Assembly: GCF_014645735.1 (NCBI RefSeq)
Contig: NZ_BMMH01000001.1
Location: 372,001-436,000, forward strand
Source: Nocardia jinanensis
GTDB taxonomy: Bacteria; Actinomycetota; Actinomycetes; Mycobacteriales; Mycobacteriaceae
DNA length: 64,000 nucleotides
Reading direction: 5' to 3'
Shown here piece after piece: positions 26,846 to 36,573 of the stretch. The notes below the pieces were generated by a model. The model saw nothing but the letters and a program-made list of their open reading frames with translations, was not told the DNA's origin and made no database searches. The number at the start of each line of letters is the position of its first letter. Position 1 is the stretch's first letter. A program made the translations under genes and the position numbers.

Positions 26846-27014
26846 GATGTGTGGATGCCCTCGTATCAGCGTGCCTCGCTCCGCTCGGCCTGCGGCGCTA
26901 CCCGGTGCACCGGCGGTCCCCCGCGCGGGCTACGGCCAGCGCCCGGTCGGCAGCGCCGGGTCGACAGCAATCGTATCGGGGTCCGGGCGCGCGCCCGGAC
27001 CCGCGGATACGGGC

Positions 27015-27269
27015 TCAGAGCGTTTTCGACTCGCTCCGGGTCTCCGTGGCCTGCGTACCCGTCTCGCGACCGGCCGGCAGTTCCGGAGCGGGCTGCGCGG
27101 TGGCGGCGCCCGCGGGCTTGCCGTCGTTGTGCATCTCGCTCACTTCGCTCTTGAAGATCCGTAGCGACCGGCCGAGACTGCGGGCCGCGTCGGGCATCCG
27201 CTTCGCGCCGAAGAACACCACGAACAGCGCCGCGATGATCAGCCAGTGCCAGATGCTCAGACTGCCCAT
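27015..27269 (-). CDS. tatA: Twin-arginine translocase subunit TatA
   Basis: An 84-residue pore-forming Tat component: short N-terminus, one transmembrane helix ([42 protein letters not shown]), the FGAKRMPD hinge and amphipathic helix, then an acidic/polar Pro-rich tail. ATG 27269 is set by GGGAGG 8 nt upstream and by the family N-terminus MGSLS; an in-frame upstream extension is not needed. Confidence 0.95.
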   Translation of the reverse strand: MGSLSIWHWLIIAALFVVFFGAKRMPDAARSLGRSLRIFKSEVSEMHNDGKPAGAATAQPAPELPAGRETGTQATETRSESKTL

Positions 27270-27427
27270 TGTGGTTACCTCCCAAGACTGTGGTCTCTCC
27301 GATGCTACCTGCCCAGACGGCGGCATCGAACCCAACCTGGGGCGGATGCCCGCACGTCACACGCCGGTACTCCGCCGTTCACCGGCACATCCGGTGGTGG
27401 GGACGCGCGCGGCGCACCCGCCGGTTG

Positions 27428-28411
27428 TCAGGCGGGTGCGTCGAGCTCAGCGGCCAGATAGGCGGCCAGAGCCGCGTCGGAGCGGTCCCGGACCGCCGCC
27501 ACCAGCTCGGGCGGGCCCAGTACGGTCACCCCGGATCCGAACCCGAGTGCCAGCCGGGCCATCCAGTCCAGTGTGGCGAAACGCATGGTCGCCTCGATAC
27601 TCCCGTCGGCGTGTACCGCCACCCGGTGCATCGGGTACTGGTCCAGCACCCAGCCGTGGTCGGCGGCGATCAGCAACCGGGCCAGCGGAACCGCGGGATC
27701 GTCCTGGAACAGATCCAGGCCCGCCTCGGTATCGCGCGCCTCACGCGGCGGACGGGCCGGTTCGTCGAGCTCCTCCGCCGATTCGATCCGGTCGAACCGG
27801 AAAAGTCGCACGCCCTCGGCCTGGCGGCACCACGCCTGCAGATAACTGTTGTCGTCCACCGCGACGATCCGAATCGGATCGACCACCCGGTTCGACACCA
27901 CATCGCGGCTCGCCGAGTAGTACTCCAGCCGCAGCGCCCGCCGGGCTGCCACCGCCGACCGCACCGTGGTCACCGCGGGCGCCTCCATAGGCGGCCCCCC
28001 GGCCGGACCGGCACCCGAAACCCGCGCCGGAGCGGCCCCGGAAATCGCCGATTCCAGTTTCGCGATGGCCGAATGCGCGGCGGTCGGATCGACCATCCCG
28101 GGCAGGTCGACGATCGAACGTAACGCCACCAGCACCGCCGTCGCCTCGATCGACGTCAGCCGCAGCGGCCGCTCGATCCCCGCGGTGAACGTGACCTGCA
28201 CACTCTCCTCGGAGAAGGACAGATCGATCAGATCACCGGGGCCGTAGCCGGGCAACCCACACATCCACAGCTGATTCAGATCGGCCATCAACTGTTTGGT
28301 CGTCACTCCCAGATCGGCGGCGGCCTCGGCCGCGCTGATCCCGGGATTGGCCACGAAATAGGGAACCATGTTCAGCAGTCGCGACAGCCGCGCCGACAAC
28401 CGGGTGCTCAC
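27428..28411 (-). CDS. pafC: WYL-domain regulator PafC
   Basis: A 327-residue partner of PafB. The N-terminal winged helix (LSRLLNMVPYFVANPGISAAEAAADLGVTTKQLMADLNQLWMCGLPGY) is followed by a WYL domain (RRALRLEYYSASRDVVSNRVVDPIRIVAVDDNSYLQAWCRQAEGVRLFRFDRI) and a C-terminal extension. In mycobacteria PafBC acts as a transcriptional activator of the RecA-independent DNA-damage response. The GTG overlaps the pafB stop by 4 bp. Confidence 0.92.
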   Translation of the reverse strand: MSTRLSARLSRLLNMVPYFVANPGISAAEAAADLGVTTKQLMADLNQLWMCGLPGYGPGDLIDLSFSEESVQVTFTAGIERPLRLTSIEATAVLVALRSIVDLPGMVDPTAAHSAIAKLESAISGAAPARVSGAGPAGGPPMEAPAVTTVRSAVAARRALRLEYYSASRDVVSNRVVDPIRIVAVDDNSYLQAWCRQAEGVRLFRFDRIESAEELDEPARPPREARDTEAGLDLFQDDPAVPLARLLIAADHGWVLDQYPMHRVAVHADGSIEATMRFATLDWMARLALGFGSGVTVLGPPELVAAVRDRSDAALAAYLAAELDAPA

Positions 28412-29403
28412 AACGCCACCTCCGTCCGGTCGATGACCGAACGCAGCCGCGCCACCACATCGGCCCGCAGCTCCGCGGGTTCGAGCACCAGCGCATCCGC
28501 ACCCAACCCGGTGATCAACCGGGCCAGCCAGTGCTGCGACCTGATAGGCACCTCGAGCACACTGCCCGGCCGGTCACCGACGGTCCGGCTACCCACCACA
28601 TCGCCGATCCGGCGCAGATCCCGGCCCCGGCCCTGCGCCACCCAGATGGTCGCCGAACCGGTGACCGGCGCACTCCCGGTCACCTGGGTGACGATCTCCC
28701 GCAGATCGGTACCCGGGGGCGGATGCACGGCATTACGGGGCCCGTACGCGGTGATCTGCTCACCGATCCGCGACAGCCGGAAAGTCCGCACCGCGTCCCG
28801 GTCCCGATCGTGCCCGACCAGGTACCAGCGCCCGCGCAAGGTCACCACCCCCCACGGCTCGACATCACGCATCAGATACGGGGAATTGCTCGAGCCCCGG
28901 TGCTCGAACCGCACTGCCTGACCGCCGTCGATCGCCGCGAGCAACTTACCCAGCACCGGCTCGGACCCGCGGGTACGCGCGGGCACCGCCGGAATGGCCG
29001 CGAACGCGGTATCGGTCTCGACGTGCACACCCCCGGCCCGCAATTTCAACAGCGCCCCCGCCGCGGCCGCCGCCAACTCCGGCGACTCCCACATCTGCAG
29101 CGCCACGGCCACCGCCGCCGACTCCTCACTGGTCAGATCGATATCCGGTAGCTCATAGGCGTCCCGATTGATGCGGTACCCCTCAACGGTGGAAAAACGC
29201 CCGGAAGGGCCCACCTCGAGAGGTATGCCCAGATCCCGGAGCTCGTTCTTGTCCCGCTCGAACATCCGGCTGAACGCCTCGTCGCTGGCACAGTCCTCAT
29301 AGCCCGCGACGCTCTCCCGGATACGCTCCGCAGTCAGGAACTGCCGAGTCGACAGCAGCGCGATGACCAGATTCATCAGGCGCTCGACCTTGGATATCGC
29401 CAC
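28408..29403 (-). CDS. pafB: WYL-domain regulator PafB
   Basis: A 331-residue protein with an N-terminal HTH (ISKVERLMNLVIALLSTRQFLTAERIRESVAGYED) and a WYL domain (GQAVRFEHRGSSNSPYLMRDVEPWGVVTLRGRWYLVGHDRDRDAVRTFRLSRI). It forms the PafBC activator with the downstream gene. A copy of the intergenic hairpin repeat begins 18 nt upstream of the start codon, so the pafB leader differs from the mycobacterial arrangement, where pafA lies directly upstream. Confidence 0.92.
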   Translation of the reverse strand: MAISKVERLMNLVIALLSTRQFLTAERIRESVAGYEDCASDEAFSRMFERDKNELRDLGIPLEVGPSGRFSTVEGYRINRDAYELPDIDLTSEESAAVAVALQMWESPELAAAAAGALLKLRAGGVHVETDTAFAAIPAVPARTRGSEPVLGKLLAAIDGGQAVRFEHRGSSNSPYLMRDVEPWGVVTLRGRWYLVGHDRDRDAVRTFRLSRIGEQITAYGPRNAVHPPPGTDLREIVTQVTGSAPVTGSATIWVAQGRGRDLRRIGDVVGSRTVGDRPGSVLEVPIRSQHWLARLITGLGADALVLEPAELRADVVARLRSVIDRTEVAL

Positions 29404-29421
29404 CCGAGCAGGATAATGCAG

Positions 29422-29542
29422 TGTTTATCGGCGGCGCCTTCGGCGCCGCGGGCGGGGCCCTGTTAACCCCGGTTCTTCACTCCTTCGCTCAGTCGCTGCG
29501 CTCCTTCGCTACGTCGCTCCAGAACCGGGGCGGGCCCCGCCG
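29422..29542 (+). repeat. Interspersed hairpin repeat, copy 1
   Basis: About 120 bp starting TGTTTATCGGCGGCGCC and containing two long complementary arms: GGGGCCCTGTTAACCCCGG.. and ..CCGGGGCGGGCCCC, around a centre with repeated CGCT(C/A)..TCGCTGCGCTCC units. Near-identical copies lie at 48836-48957 (same orientation) and 47561-47658 (inverted). Here it lies directly upstream of pafB. Confidence 0.8.
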
Positions 29543-30013
29543 TTGAGGTGGACCATCCGGAGTAAGAGGCCGCCGACCGGGGCTACCGCGGCTGGGTGAA
29601 ATGGGGGGCGGAGGGTTGGTGCGGGCGGGCGTCTTTGTTGTCTGGGTAGGCTGACGGCTCCATGAGGGCTCAATGGTTTCGCTCTGTGGATAGATTCTGC
29701 GCATGCTGCGGAACCGGGCGAGCCCCGATCACCGAGTAGGACCATCCGGAGTAGACAGAGGGTGTTCCGGACTCGAGGCCGGTCCCGCCGTTCAGGCCTC
29801 GAAGCGCACGGGACCTGCGGTCGGCCATCGGGCGGGAGCGACCATTGGGTACCTTCGGCCGAGCGGAAACTGCCCAGGTCTGGTGCGAGTATCGAAACCC
29901 GAACGGCCGGGGACCTCGGGTGCCTCGACCCCGAGGGCCGAGTTCGGGCGATCAGCGAAAAACGACGTCGGCGCCGACCGGACCAGGGTCCGATCGGCGC
30001 CGGTGACCGACGA
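29543..30013. other. Intergenic stretch between pafB and pafA, nothing coding supported
   Basis: About 470 bp after the hairpin repeat. A short phrase ACCATCCGGAGTA occurs twice (29550 and 29740), and a close variant ends the inverted repeat copy near 47541, so it may be a degenerate tail of the repeat family. No ORF with family resemblance or a ribosome site was found on either strand. Confidence 0.4.
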
Positions 30014-31372
30014 TCACATCGAGGCGATCAGGCGATCCACTCGTTCGTCCACCGAGCGGAACGGGTCCTTGCACAGCACGGTGCGCTGGGCTTGGTCGTT
30101 CAACTTGAGGTGGACCCAGTCGACCGTGAAATCGCGGCCGGCCGCCTGGGCGGCGGTGATGAAATCGCCACGCAGTTTGGCGCGGGTGGTCTGCGGCGGG
30201 GTGTCGACGGCGGCATCGACCGCGTCGTCCTCGGTGATCCGCTTGGCCAAGCCCTTGCGCTGCAGTAGATCGAACACACCACGACCACGTTTGATGTCGT
30301 GGTAGGCCAGGTCCAGCTGGGCGATCTTGGGGTCGGACAGCTCCATGCTGTAGCGGTCCTGGTAGCGCTGGAAGAGTTTGCGCTTGATCACCCAATCGAT
30401 CTCGGTGTCGACCTTGGCGAAATCCTGCGATTCCACCGCGTCCAGGGTCCGGCCCCACAGATCGACCACCTGATCGACCTGGGGATCACGATCCCGGTTG
30501 CGCAGATGCTCCACGGCACGCGCGTAGTACTCGCGCTGGATATCCAGGGCACTGGCCTGCCGCCCCCCGGCCAGCCGCACCGGGCGGCGGCCGGTGAGGT
30601 CGTGGCTGACCTCACGGATGGCCCGGATCGGGTTGTCCAGGGCGAAATCGCGGAACGACACCCCGGCCTCGATCATCTCCAGCACCAGGGCGGCGGTGCC
30701 GACCTTGAGCATGGTGGTGGTCTCGGCCATATTCGAATCGCCCACGATCACGTGCAGACGCCGGTACTTCTCGGCGTCGGCGTGCGGTTCGTCGCGGGTG
30801 TTGATGATCGGGCGCGAGCGGGTGGTCGCCGAGGAGACGCCCTCCCAGATGTGCTCGGCTCGCTGCGACAGGCAGAATGTGGCGGCCTTCGGTGTCTGCA
30901 GTACCTTGCCGGCCCCGCAGATCAACTGCCGGGTGACCAGGAAAGGCAGCAACACATCGGAGATCCGGGAGAATTCGCCGGCCCGTACGACCAGGAAGTT
31001 CTCGTGACATCCGTAGGAGTTGCCCGCCGAATCGGTGTTGTTCTTGAACAGGTAGATGTCCCCGCCGATACCCTCCTCCGCGAGGCGCTGCTCGGCGTCG
31101 ATGAGCAGCTCCTCCAGTACTCGCTCCCCGGCCCGGTCATGAGTGACCAGTTGGACCAGGCTGTCGCATTCGGCGGTGGCGTACTCCGGATGCGAACCGA
31201 CGTCGAGATAGAGCCGGGCGCCGTTTCGCAGGAACACATTGGAGCTGCGCCCCCAGGAAACCACCCGGCGGAACAGATACCGGGCCACCTCGTCGGGGCT
31301 GAGCCGGCGGTGTCCGTGAAAGGTGCACGTCACACCGAATTCGGTCTCGATCCCCATAATTCGTCGCTGCAC
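30014..31372 (-). CDS. pafA: Pup-protein ligase PafA
   Basis: A 452-residue glutamine-synthetase-like ligase that joins the C-terminal glutamate of Pup to substrate lysines using ATP. Begins with [37 protein letters not shown] (the nucleotide/Mg glutamates) and keeps [74 protein letters not shown] and ends RVDRLIASM, nearly superimposable on M. tuberculosis PafA and the same length. GTG 31372 is chosen for that reason; longer in-frame extensions are unlikely. A terminator upstream (31568-31599) separates it from prcA. Confidence 0.97.
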   Translation of the reverse strand: MQRRIMGIETEFGVTCTFHGHRRLSPDEVARYLFRRVVSWGRSSNVFLRNGARLYLDVGSHPEYATAECDSLVQLVTHDRAGERVLEELLIDAEQRLAEEGIGGDIYLFKNNTDSAGNSYGCHENFLVVRAGEFSRISDVLLPFLVTRQLICGAGKVLQTPKAATFCLSQRAEHIWEGVSSATTRSRPIINTRDEPHADAEKYRRLHVIVGDSNMAETTTMLKVGTAALVLEMIEAGVSFRDFALDNPIRAIREVSHDLTGRRPVRLAGGRQASALDIQREYYARAVEHLRNRDRDPQVDQVVDLWGRTLDAVESQDFAKVDTEIDWVIKRKLFQRYQDRYSMELSDPKIAQLDLAYHDIKRGRGVFDLLQRKGLAKRITEDDAVDAAVDTPPQTTRAKLRGDFITAAQAAGRDFTVDWVHLKLNDQAQRTVLCKDPFRSVDERVDRLIASM

Positions 31373-31563
31373 ACTATCGAGGTTACAGCGCTGAATGATT
31401 CCTGCGGGGCGGTGCGGAAAACCCGATGTATACGGCTTGGCAACGATTAGGTCGGCGATCGTTCGCCGAAGCGGCATCCGGACGCCCGAACGCCCGGCTC
31501 GCGACCCTGCCCGAAGGGCCCGGCCCGGCAACCGTGAGCGCAGCCGGAGGCGGTGACCCCACG

Positions 31564-31599
31564 AAAACGGGCCGCACACCCCGATCGGTGTGCGGCCCG
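31564..31599 (-). terminator. Intrinsic terminator after prcA
   Basis: A 13-bp perfect stem CGGGCCGCACACC (31568-31580) / GGTGTGCGGCCCG (31587-31599) with a 6-nt loop, followed on the minus strand by TTTT (31567-31564). It lies 46 nt past the prcA stop and ends the dop-pup-prcB-prcA unit before pafA. Confidence 0.78.
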
Positions 31600-31644
31600 G
31601 TCCTGGTTCCCTCGGCTGCCCGGATCAGGGCCCGGCCGGTCGGG

Positions 31645-32412
31645 TCACTTCTCCGTTTCGCCAGACTTGCCGTCCTCGGCGTCGTCCGCCGACCCCGCCC
31701 CGCCCGGGGAGAGCAGCCGCTCCAACGCTGCGGCCTCGATCCGGCGGAACGCCCGCCGGGGACGAGCCTGCTCCAGTGTCGCAACCTCGAGCGACCCGAA
31801 ACCGAGCGAACGCTTGTCCTTGTCGGTGCCCTCCGGGACTCCCGCCTGCAGGGCCGAGACCGCAACCCCGATGGCGGCGGAGAGGTCCAGGCCCGGCTGA
31901 TAGGAGTCCTTCAGCGCGGTGACGATGGGTTCGGTGGTACCGCCCATCACCACGTACTCACGTTCGTCGACGATCGAACCGTCGAAGGTGATCCGGTAGA
32001 GCACCGATACCGGATCCTGCTCCGGATAGCCGACCTCGGCGACGCAGATCTCCACCTCGTAGGGTTTGAGCTGATCGGTGAAGATCGATCCCAGCGCCTG
32101 CGCGTAGGCGTTCGCCAGCGCCCGGCCGGTCACATCGCGCCGGTCGTACTGGTAGCCCCGCAGATCGGCCTGCAGGATGCCGCCCCGGCGCAGATTCTCG
32201 AATTCGTTGTACTTGCCGACGGCGGCGAAACCGGTCCGGTCGTAGAGTTCGCTGACCTTGTGCAGGGTCGCCGACGGATTCTCCGCGACGAACACCACGC
32301 CCTTGTCGTAGGCGAGCACCACGACACTGCGGCCTCGGCCGATACCTTTGCGCGCGAGTTCGGTCTTGTCGCGCATGATCTGCTCGGCGGACGCATACAG
32401 CGGCAGGGTCAT
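31645..32412 (-). CDS. prcA: Proteasome subunit alpha PrcA
   Basis: A 255-residue alpha-type 20S subunit. [76 protein letters not shown] matches the actinobacterial alpha subunit, with the N-terminal gate residues and the [10 protein letters not shown] strand. No catalytic Thr is exposed. It stacks on the PrcB rings and docks the Arc/Mpa C-terminus. Overlaps prcB by 4 bp. Confidence 0.97.
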   Translation of the reverse strand: MTLPLYASAEQIMRDKTELARKGIGRGRSVVVLAYDKGVVFVAENPSATLHKVSELYDRTGFAAVGKYNEFENLRRGGILQADLRGYQYDRRDVTGRALANAYAQALGSIFTDQLKPYEVEICVAEVGYPEQDPVSVLYRITFDGSIVDEREYVVMGGTTEPIVTALKDSYQPGLDLSAAIGVAVSALQAGVPEGTDKDKRSLGFGSLEVATLEQARPRRAFRRIEAAALERLLSPGGAGSADDAEDGKSGETEK

Positions 32413-33281
32413 GCCCGGGCGCTCCCTTCCTCTGCGGCCTGACGGTCGGCGGCGATACCGCGCGCGATCTCCTCGAGCCGGGATTCGGCCACCTCGGCGG
32501 CGCCGTCGTCATCGATCAGGATCGCGGTCGGGTAGATCCCGCGCAGCAGATCCGGTCCGCCGGTGGCGGTATCGTCGTCGGACGCGTCCACCAGGGCCTC
32601 GACCGCGATCCGCAGCGCGCGGTCGGCGTCGATCCCCTTGGTGTACAGCTTCTTCATCGAGGTCCGCGCGAACATGGAGCCGGAGCCGACGGCCGTGAAA
32701 CCGAACCGCTCCTCGCTGCGCCCACCCACCACGTCGTAGGAGACGATGCGCCCGGCCCGGTCCGGATCGGTGGCCTGCTGGTCGTAACCGACCAGCAGCG
32801 GCACCACTGCCAGGCCCTGCATGGCAGCCGGCAGGTTGTCGCGCACCATCTTCGACAGTTTGTTGGCCTTGCCGTCGAAGGTGAGGGATACGCCTTCGAT
32901 CTTCTCGTAGTGTTCGAGTTCCACCGCGAACAGGCGCACCAGTTCGATGGCCATGCCCACGGTGCCGGCGATACCGGTCGCCGAATAGGTATCGGTGATG
33001 TGCACCTTCTCCACATCGCGACCCGCCAGCAGATTGCCCTGCGTGGATCGCCGGTCACCGGCGATCAGGACACCGCCGCGATAGGACACCGCCACCACGG
33101 TGGTGCCGTGCGGCGCGATATCCCCCGCGGCACCGCCGCCGGGGTTCCCGGCGGCGGTGGTCTGGCTCAGCGCATCGAAACTGTTGCTGGGCAGCAGGTC
33201 CGGTGCGTGCTGGCGTAGATGTTCGGAAAAGGATGACAGGGCGTACCCCAAATGGAGACGCGAGGGGTCACCTGCGGTCAC
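32409..33281 (-). CDS. prcB: Proteasome subunit beta PrcB
   Basis: A 290-residue pro-subunit. A 59-residue propeptide (including [22 protein letters not shown]) is removed before Thr60 in [28 protein letters not shown], giving the N-terminal threonine nucleophile. [32 protein letters not shown] and [14 protein letters not shown] are family signatures. It forms the two inner rings of the core particle. Overlaps pup (upstream) and prcA (downstream) by 4 bp each. Confidence 0.97.
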   Translation of the reverse strand: MTAGDPSRLHLGYALSSFSEHLRQHAPDLLPSNSFDALSQTTAAGNPGGGAAGDIAPHGTTVVAVSYRGGVLIAGDRRSTQGNLLAGRDVEKVHITDTYSATGIAGTVGMAIELVRLFAVELEHYEKIEGVSLTFDGKANKLSKMVRDNLPAAMQGLAVVPLLVGYDQQATDPDRAGRIVSYDVVGGRSEERFGFTAVGSGSMFARTSMKKLYTKGIDADRALRIAVEALVDASDDDTATGGPDLLRGIYPTAILIDDDGAAEVAESRLEEIARGIAADRQAAEEGSARA

Positions 33282-33472
33282 TGGCCACCTTTCTGCACGT
33301 AGGCACGAACGAAGTCTTCGGCGTTCTCTTCGAGCACATCGTCGATCTCGTCGAGCAGGTCGTCGGTGTCCTCCGCCAGCTTCTCGCGCCGCTCCTGACC
33401 GGCGGCGTCTACTCCGTCGACGCCTTCGTCATCGTCGCCGCCCCCGGCGCGTTTGGTCTGCTCTTGTGCCAT
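33278..33472 (-). CDS. pup: Prokaryotic ubiquitin-like protein Pup
   Basis: A 64-residue intrinsically disordered tag: [17 protein letters not shown]..., the Arc-binding helix [38 protein letters not shown], ending in Gly-Gly-Gln, so Dop must deamidate the C-terminal Gln to Glu before PafA can use it. ATG 33472 has AGAGGAGG 9 nt upstream. The same length as in M. tuberculosis. Coupled to prcB by a 4-bp overlap. Confidence 0.98.
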   Translation of the reverse strand: MAQEQTKRAGGGDDDEGVDGVDAAGQERREKLAEDTDDLLDEIDDVLEENAEDFVRAYVQKGGQ

Positions 33473-33637
33473 CGCAGCCGACCTCCTCTGTTTTCCACCG
33501 ACCGGCCGCGCTCGCGTGCCGGACGAATCGTGAGCACCTCTGTGCTCGTTCTTCAACACTACCCAGCCAGGACGACACGTAGTCGGATTACGTCCCACCC
33601 CGGTGGCCGCGACCGCCGGGGTATTTCCGGTGAACGC

Positions 33638-35137
33638 TCAGGTGGTGAGCTGTCGCACCAGGTCAGCGGCAGTATCGACACCGTCGAGAAGTTTCCCGAC
33701 GTGCGCTTTGGTACCGCGGCGGGGCTCCAGGGTGGGGATCCGGACCAGCGAATCACCGCCCAGGTCGAAGATCACCGAGTCCCAGCTGGCGGCGGCGATA
33801 TCGGCGCCGAACCGGCGCAGGCATTCACCCCGGAAGTAGGCGCGGGTATCGGTGGGCGGCTTGGTCATGGCATCGAGCACCTGCTGCTCGGTGACGAGTC
33901 GTTTCATCGACCCGCGCGCCACCAGCCGGTTGTACAGGCCCTTGTCGAGCCGCACATCCGAGTACTGCAGATCCATCAGATGCAGTTTCGGCGCCGCCCA
34001 GCCCAGCCCCTCCCGGCTGCGCATCCCTTCGAGCAGGCGCAGTTTGGCCGGCCAGTCGAGCAGATCGGCGCATTCCATGGGATCGCGTTCCAGCAGATCC
34101 AGCACCATCGACCAATTGTCGAGCACATCGCGTACCCGCTCGTCGTCGTTGCCCTGCTCCTCGACGAATTTCGCCACCCGTTCGTGATACAGCCGCTGGA
34201 TCGCCAGCCCGGTGAGTTCGCGCCCGTCGGCCAGCGCCACCGTCGCGCGGAGAGTGGGGTCGTGACTGATGGTGTGGACCGCGGTGACCGGGCGGGCCAG
34301 CTGCAGATCGGACAGATCGGCACCGGATTCGATGAGATCCAGCACCAGCGCCGTGGTCCCGACCTTCAGATAGGTCGACATCTCGGCCAGATTGGCGTCA
34401 CCGACGATGACGTGCAGTCGGCGGTATTTGTCGGCATCGGCGTGCGGTTCGTCGCGCGTGTTGATGATGCCGCGTTTGAGCGTGGTCTCCAGCCCGACCT
34501 CGACCTCGATATAATCCGAGCGCTGCGATAGCTGATAGCCCGCGTTGTCTCCCGACTGCCCGATCCCGACCCGGCCGGACCCACAGATCACCTGACGGGA
34601 TACGAAGAACGGGGTGAGTCCGAGAATCACCGCGTTGAACGGGGTTTCGCGGCTCATCAGATAGTTCTCGTGGGTGCCGTAGGAGGCGCCCTTGCCGTCG
34701 ACGTTGTTCTTGTACAGCTGCATCCGGGGTGCGCCGGGGACACTGGACGCGTGCCGGGCGGCCGCTTCCATCACCCGTTCGCCGGCCTTGTCCCAGATCA
34801 CCGCGTCCAGTGGATCGGTGACCTCGGGGGCGGAATATTCCGGATGCGCGTGGTCGACGTAGAGCCGGGCGCCGTTGGTGAGGATCATATTCGCCGCGCC
34901 CACCTCGTCGGCGTCGATCACCGGGGCCGGACCGTTCATCCGGCTCAGATCGAAACCGCGGGCGTCGCGCAGCGGCGACTCGACCTCGTAGTCCCATCGA
35001 GTGCGCTTGGCGCGCGGCACCCCCTCGGCCGCGGCATATGCCAGAACCGCCTGGGTAGAGGTGAGGATCGGGTTGGCCGACGGCTCGGTGGGCGTGGAGA
35101 TCCCGTATTCGACCTCGATACCGATGATGCGCTGCAT
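33638..35137 (-). CDS. dop: Pup deamidase/depupylase Dop
   Basis: A 499-residue PafA homologue. [35 protein letters not shown] carries the active-site glutamate region. The extra Dop loop before [17 protein letters not shown] is present, as are [37 protein letters not shown] and [27 protein letters not shown]. It ends [11 protein letters not shown] 35137 is set by alignment; the long in-frame upstream extension is not Dop-like. It deamidates Pup and removes Pup from substrates. Arc, usually adjacent, is 7 kb further upstream here. Confidence 0.97.
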   Translation of the reverse strand: MQRIIGIEVEYGISTPTEPSANPILTSTQAVLAYAAAEGVPRAKRTRWDYEVESPLRDARGFDLSRMNGPAPVIDADEVGAANMILTNGARLYVDHAHPEYSAPEVTDPLDAVIWDKAGERVMEAAARHASSVPGAPRMQLYKNNVDGKGASYGTHENYLMSRETPFNAVILGLTPFFVSRQVICGSGRVGIGQSGDNAGYQLSQRSDYIEVEVGLETTLKRGIINTRDEPHADADKYRRLHVIVGDANLAEMSTYLKVGTTALVLDLIESGADLSDLQLARPVTAVHTISHDPTLRATVALADGRELTGLAIQRLYHERVAKFVEEQGNDDERVRDVLDNWSMVLDLLERDPMECADLLDWPAKLRLLEGMRSREGLGWAAPKLHLMDLQYSDVRLDKGLYNRLVARGSMKRLVTEQQVLDAMTKPPTDTRAYFRGECLRRFGADIAAASWDSVIFDLGGDSLVRIPTLEPRRGTKAHVGKLLDGVDTAADLVRQLTT

Positions 35138-35229
35138 GAGTTCGAGAGTAGGCGACGGAAGGCGAATCATCCGTCGAGTCGTACTTCCGGACGATGCCGT
35201 GGCGTACCGCACGACCACATGCTCTGACC

Positions 35230-36435
35230 ATGACCCGCACCGTCGCCGACCCGCGCGTTCCTGGACCGAACCCCTCCCGCCCACCCCGCCTCGCGGCACT
35301 GGATGTGCTGCGCGGAATCGCCATTCTGGGCACGCTGGGCACGAATGTATGGATATTGACCGACCCCGAGGGGTTGAGTGGATATCTGCGCCGGATCTCG
35401 ATATCGCCCACCGACGGCTGGATGTGGGCCGAGAAGGTGCTGCAGCAATTGGCACAGGGCAAATTCCTGGGTCTGCTCACGGTGATGTTCGGTATCGGCC
35501 TGGCCATCCAGCAGAGTTCGGCACGCCGGGCCGGACGCCCCTGGCCGGGCGGCTATCCCTTGCGCGCGGGTCTGCTGTTCCTCGACGGTCTGCTCAATTT
35601 CCTCTTGATCGCCGAATTCGATGTGCTCATGGGTTACGCCGCGACCGGCCTGGTCGTCGCGTTCCTGCTCACCCGCAGCGAGCGGGCACAGGGCCGCTGG
35701 CTCTACACGATGCTCGGCGTGCATCTCACCGCGATCGCGCTCTACGCCGGCTCACTGCTGCTGGCGCAGCCCTCCGCCCCGCGGGAACGGGCACCGCTGT
35801 CCCCGAACCCGTACGCCGACGGGTCGTTCTGGGATCTGGTGCTGTTCCGAGCCGAGAACGCCCTGGTGTTCCGTGTCGAGGCGATCGTGATCCTGCCGCT
35901 GTCGATCGCGCTGTTCCTGCTCGGCGCGCGGCTCTTCCATGCGGGGGTGTTCCGACCCGAAGGCGCGCGGCTGCGGCGCCGGCTCGTACTCGTGGGCTTC
36001 GGCGTGGCCGCACCGATCGATCTGCTGGCCGGTCTGGCCGGCGGTGGTGATCTGGTGCTGATCACCCGCTATCTGGTGGCTCCGGTGGTCTCGCTGGGGA
36101 TTCTCGCGCTGGTCGCCGAGTTCTATGTGCGCCGCCCGCGCACCGGATTCGCCGGACGCCGGCTGACCGAGATCGGCCGGGCCGCGCTGAGCTGCTACAT
36201 CCTGCAGAATCTGGTGGCGTCGATCCTCTGCTACGGCTGGGGATTCGGGCTGGCCGCACGGTTCGCCCCGGAAGCCCGGGTGCCCTTCACCGTCGCGATC
36301 TATCTGACGGTGTGCGCGGTGATCGCGCTGTTCGCGCACCTCTGGCTGCGCCGGTTCGAACGCGGTCCGGTGGAGTGGCTCTGGCATTCGAGCTATCGAC
36401 TCCTGAATCGGGCACAGCCCGCCACGCCGCGCTGA
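35230..36435 (+). CDS. DUF418/YeiB-family membrane protein
   Basis: A 401-residue multi-pass protein. It opens with [26 protein letters not shown], the acyltransferase-3-like N-terminus of the DUF418/YeiB family, followed by about nine hydrophobic helices. The C-terminal DUF418 region includes [31 protein letters not shown] and [21 protein letters not shown], a typical end. Function unknown; relatives may modify cell-envelope components. Divergent from dop; first gene of the accessory block. Confidence 0.82.
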   Translation: MTRTVADPRVPGPNPSRPPRLAALDVLRGIAILGTLGTNVWILTDPEGLSGYLRRISISPTDGWMWAEKVLQQLAQGKFLGLLTVMFGIGLAIQQSSARRAGRPWPGGYPLRAGLLFLDGLLNFLLIAEFDVLMGYAATGLVVAFLLTRSERAQGRWLYTMLGVHLTAIALYAGSLLLAQPSAPRERAPLSPNPYADGSFWDLVLFRAENALVFRVEAIVILPLSIALFLLGARLFHAGVFRPEGARLRRRLVLVGFGVAAPIDLLAGLAGGGDLVLITRYLVAPVVSLGILALVAEFYVRRPRTGFAGRRLTEIGRAALSCYILQNLVASILCYGWGFGLAARFAPEARVPFTVAIYLTVCAVIALFAHLWLRRFERGPVEWLWHSSYRLLNRAQPATPR

Positions 36436-36460
36436 TACGCCCACCGCAGTGAGCAGACAC

Positions 36461-36490
36461 ACCCGGCCGGGTACCGGTACCCGGCCGGGT
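36461..36490. repeat. Perfect 30-bp palindrome after the DUF418 gene
   Basis: ACCCGGCCGGGTACC followed directly by its exact reverse complement, no loop. It lies 26 bp after the DUF418 stop and 84 bp before the next start. It could be a terminator stem or, having twofold symmetry with no spacer, a dimer-binding operator for the downstream gene. Confidence 0.75.
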
Positions 36491-36573
36491 AACTGCCACC
36501 ATTGACCCGGCCGTACCGGCAGACGACCGGCCCGTGGCACCGGGCCGCAAGCGCAGCTTCCACGGAGGACACG

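Noticed and set aside
29489..30305. Small open frames on both strands between pafB and pafA
   Set aside because: Composition follows the hairpin repeat and antisense of pafA; no ribosome sites or recognisable domain.
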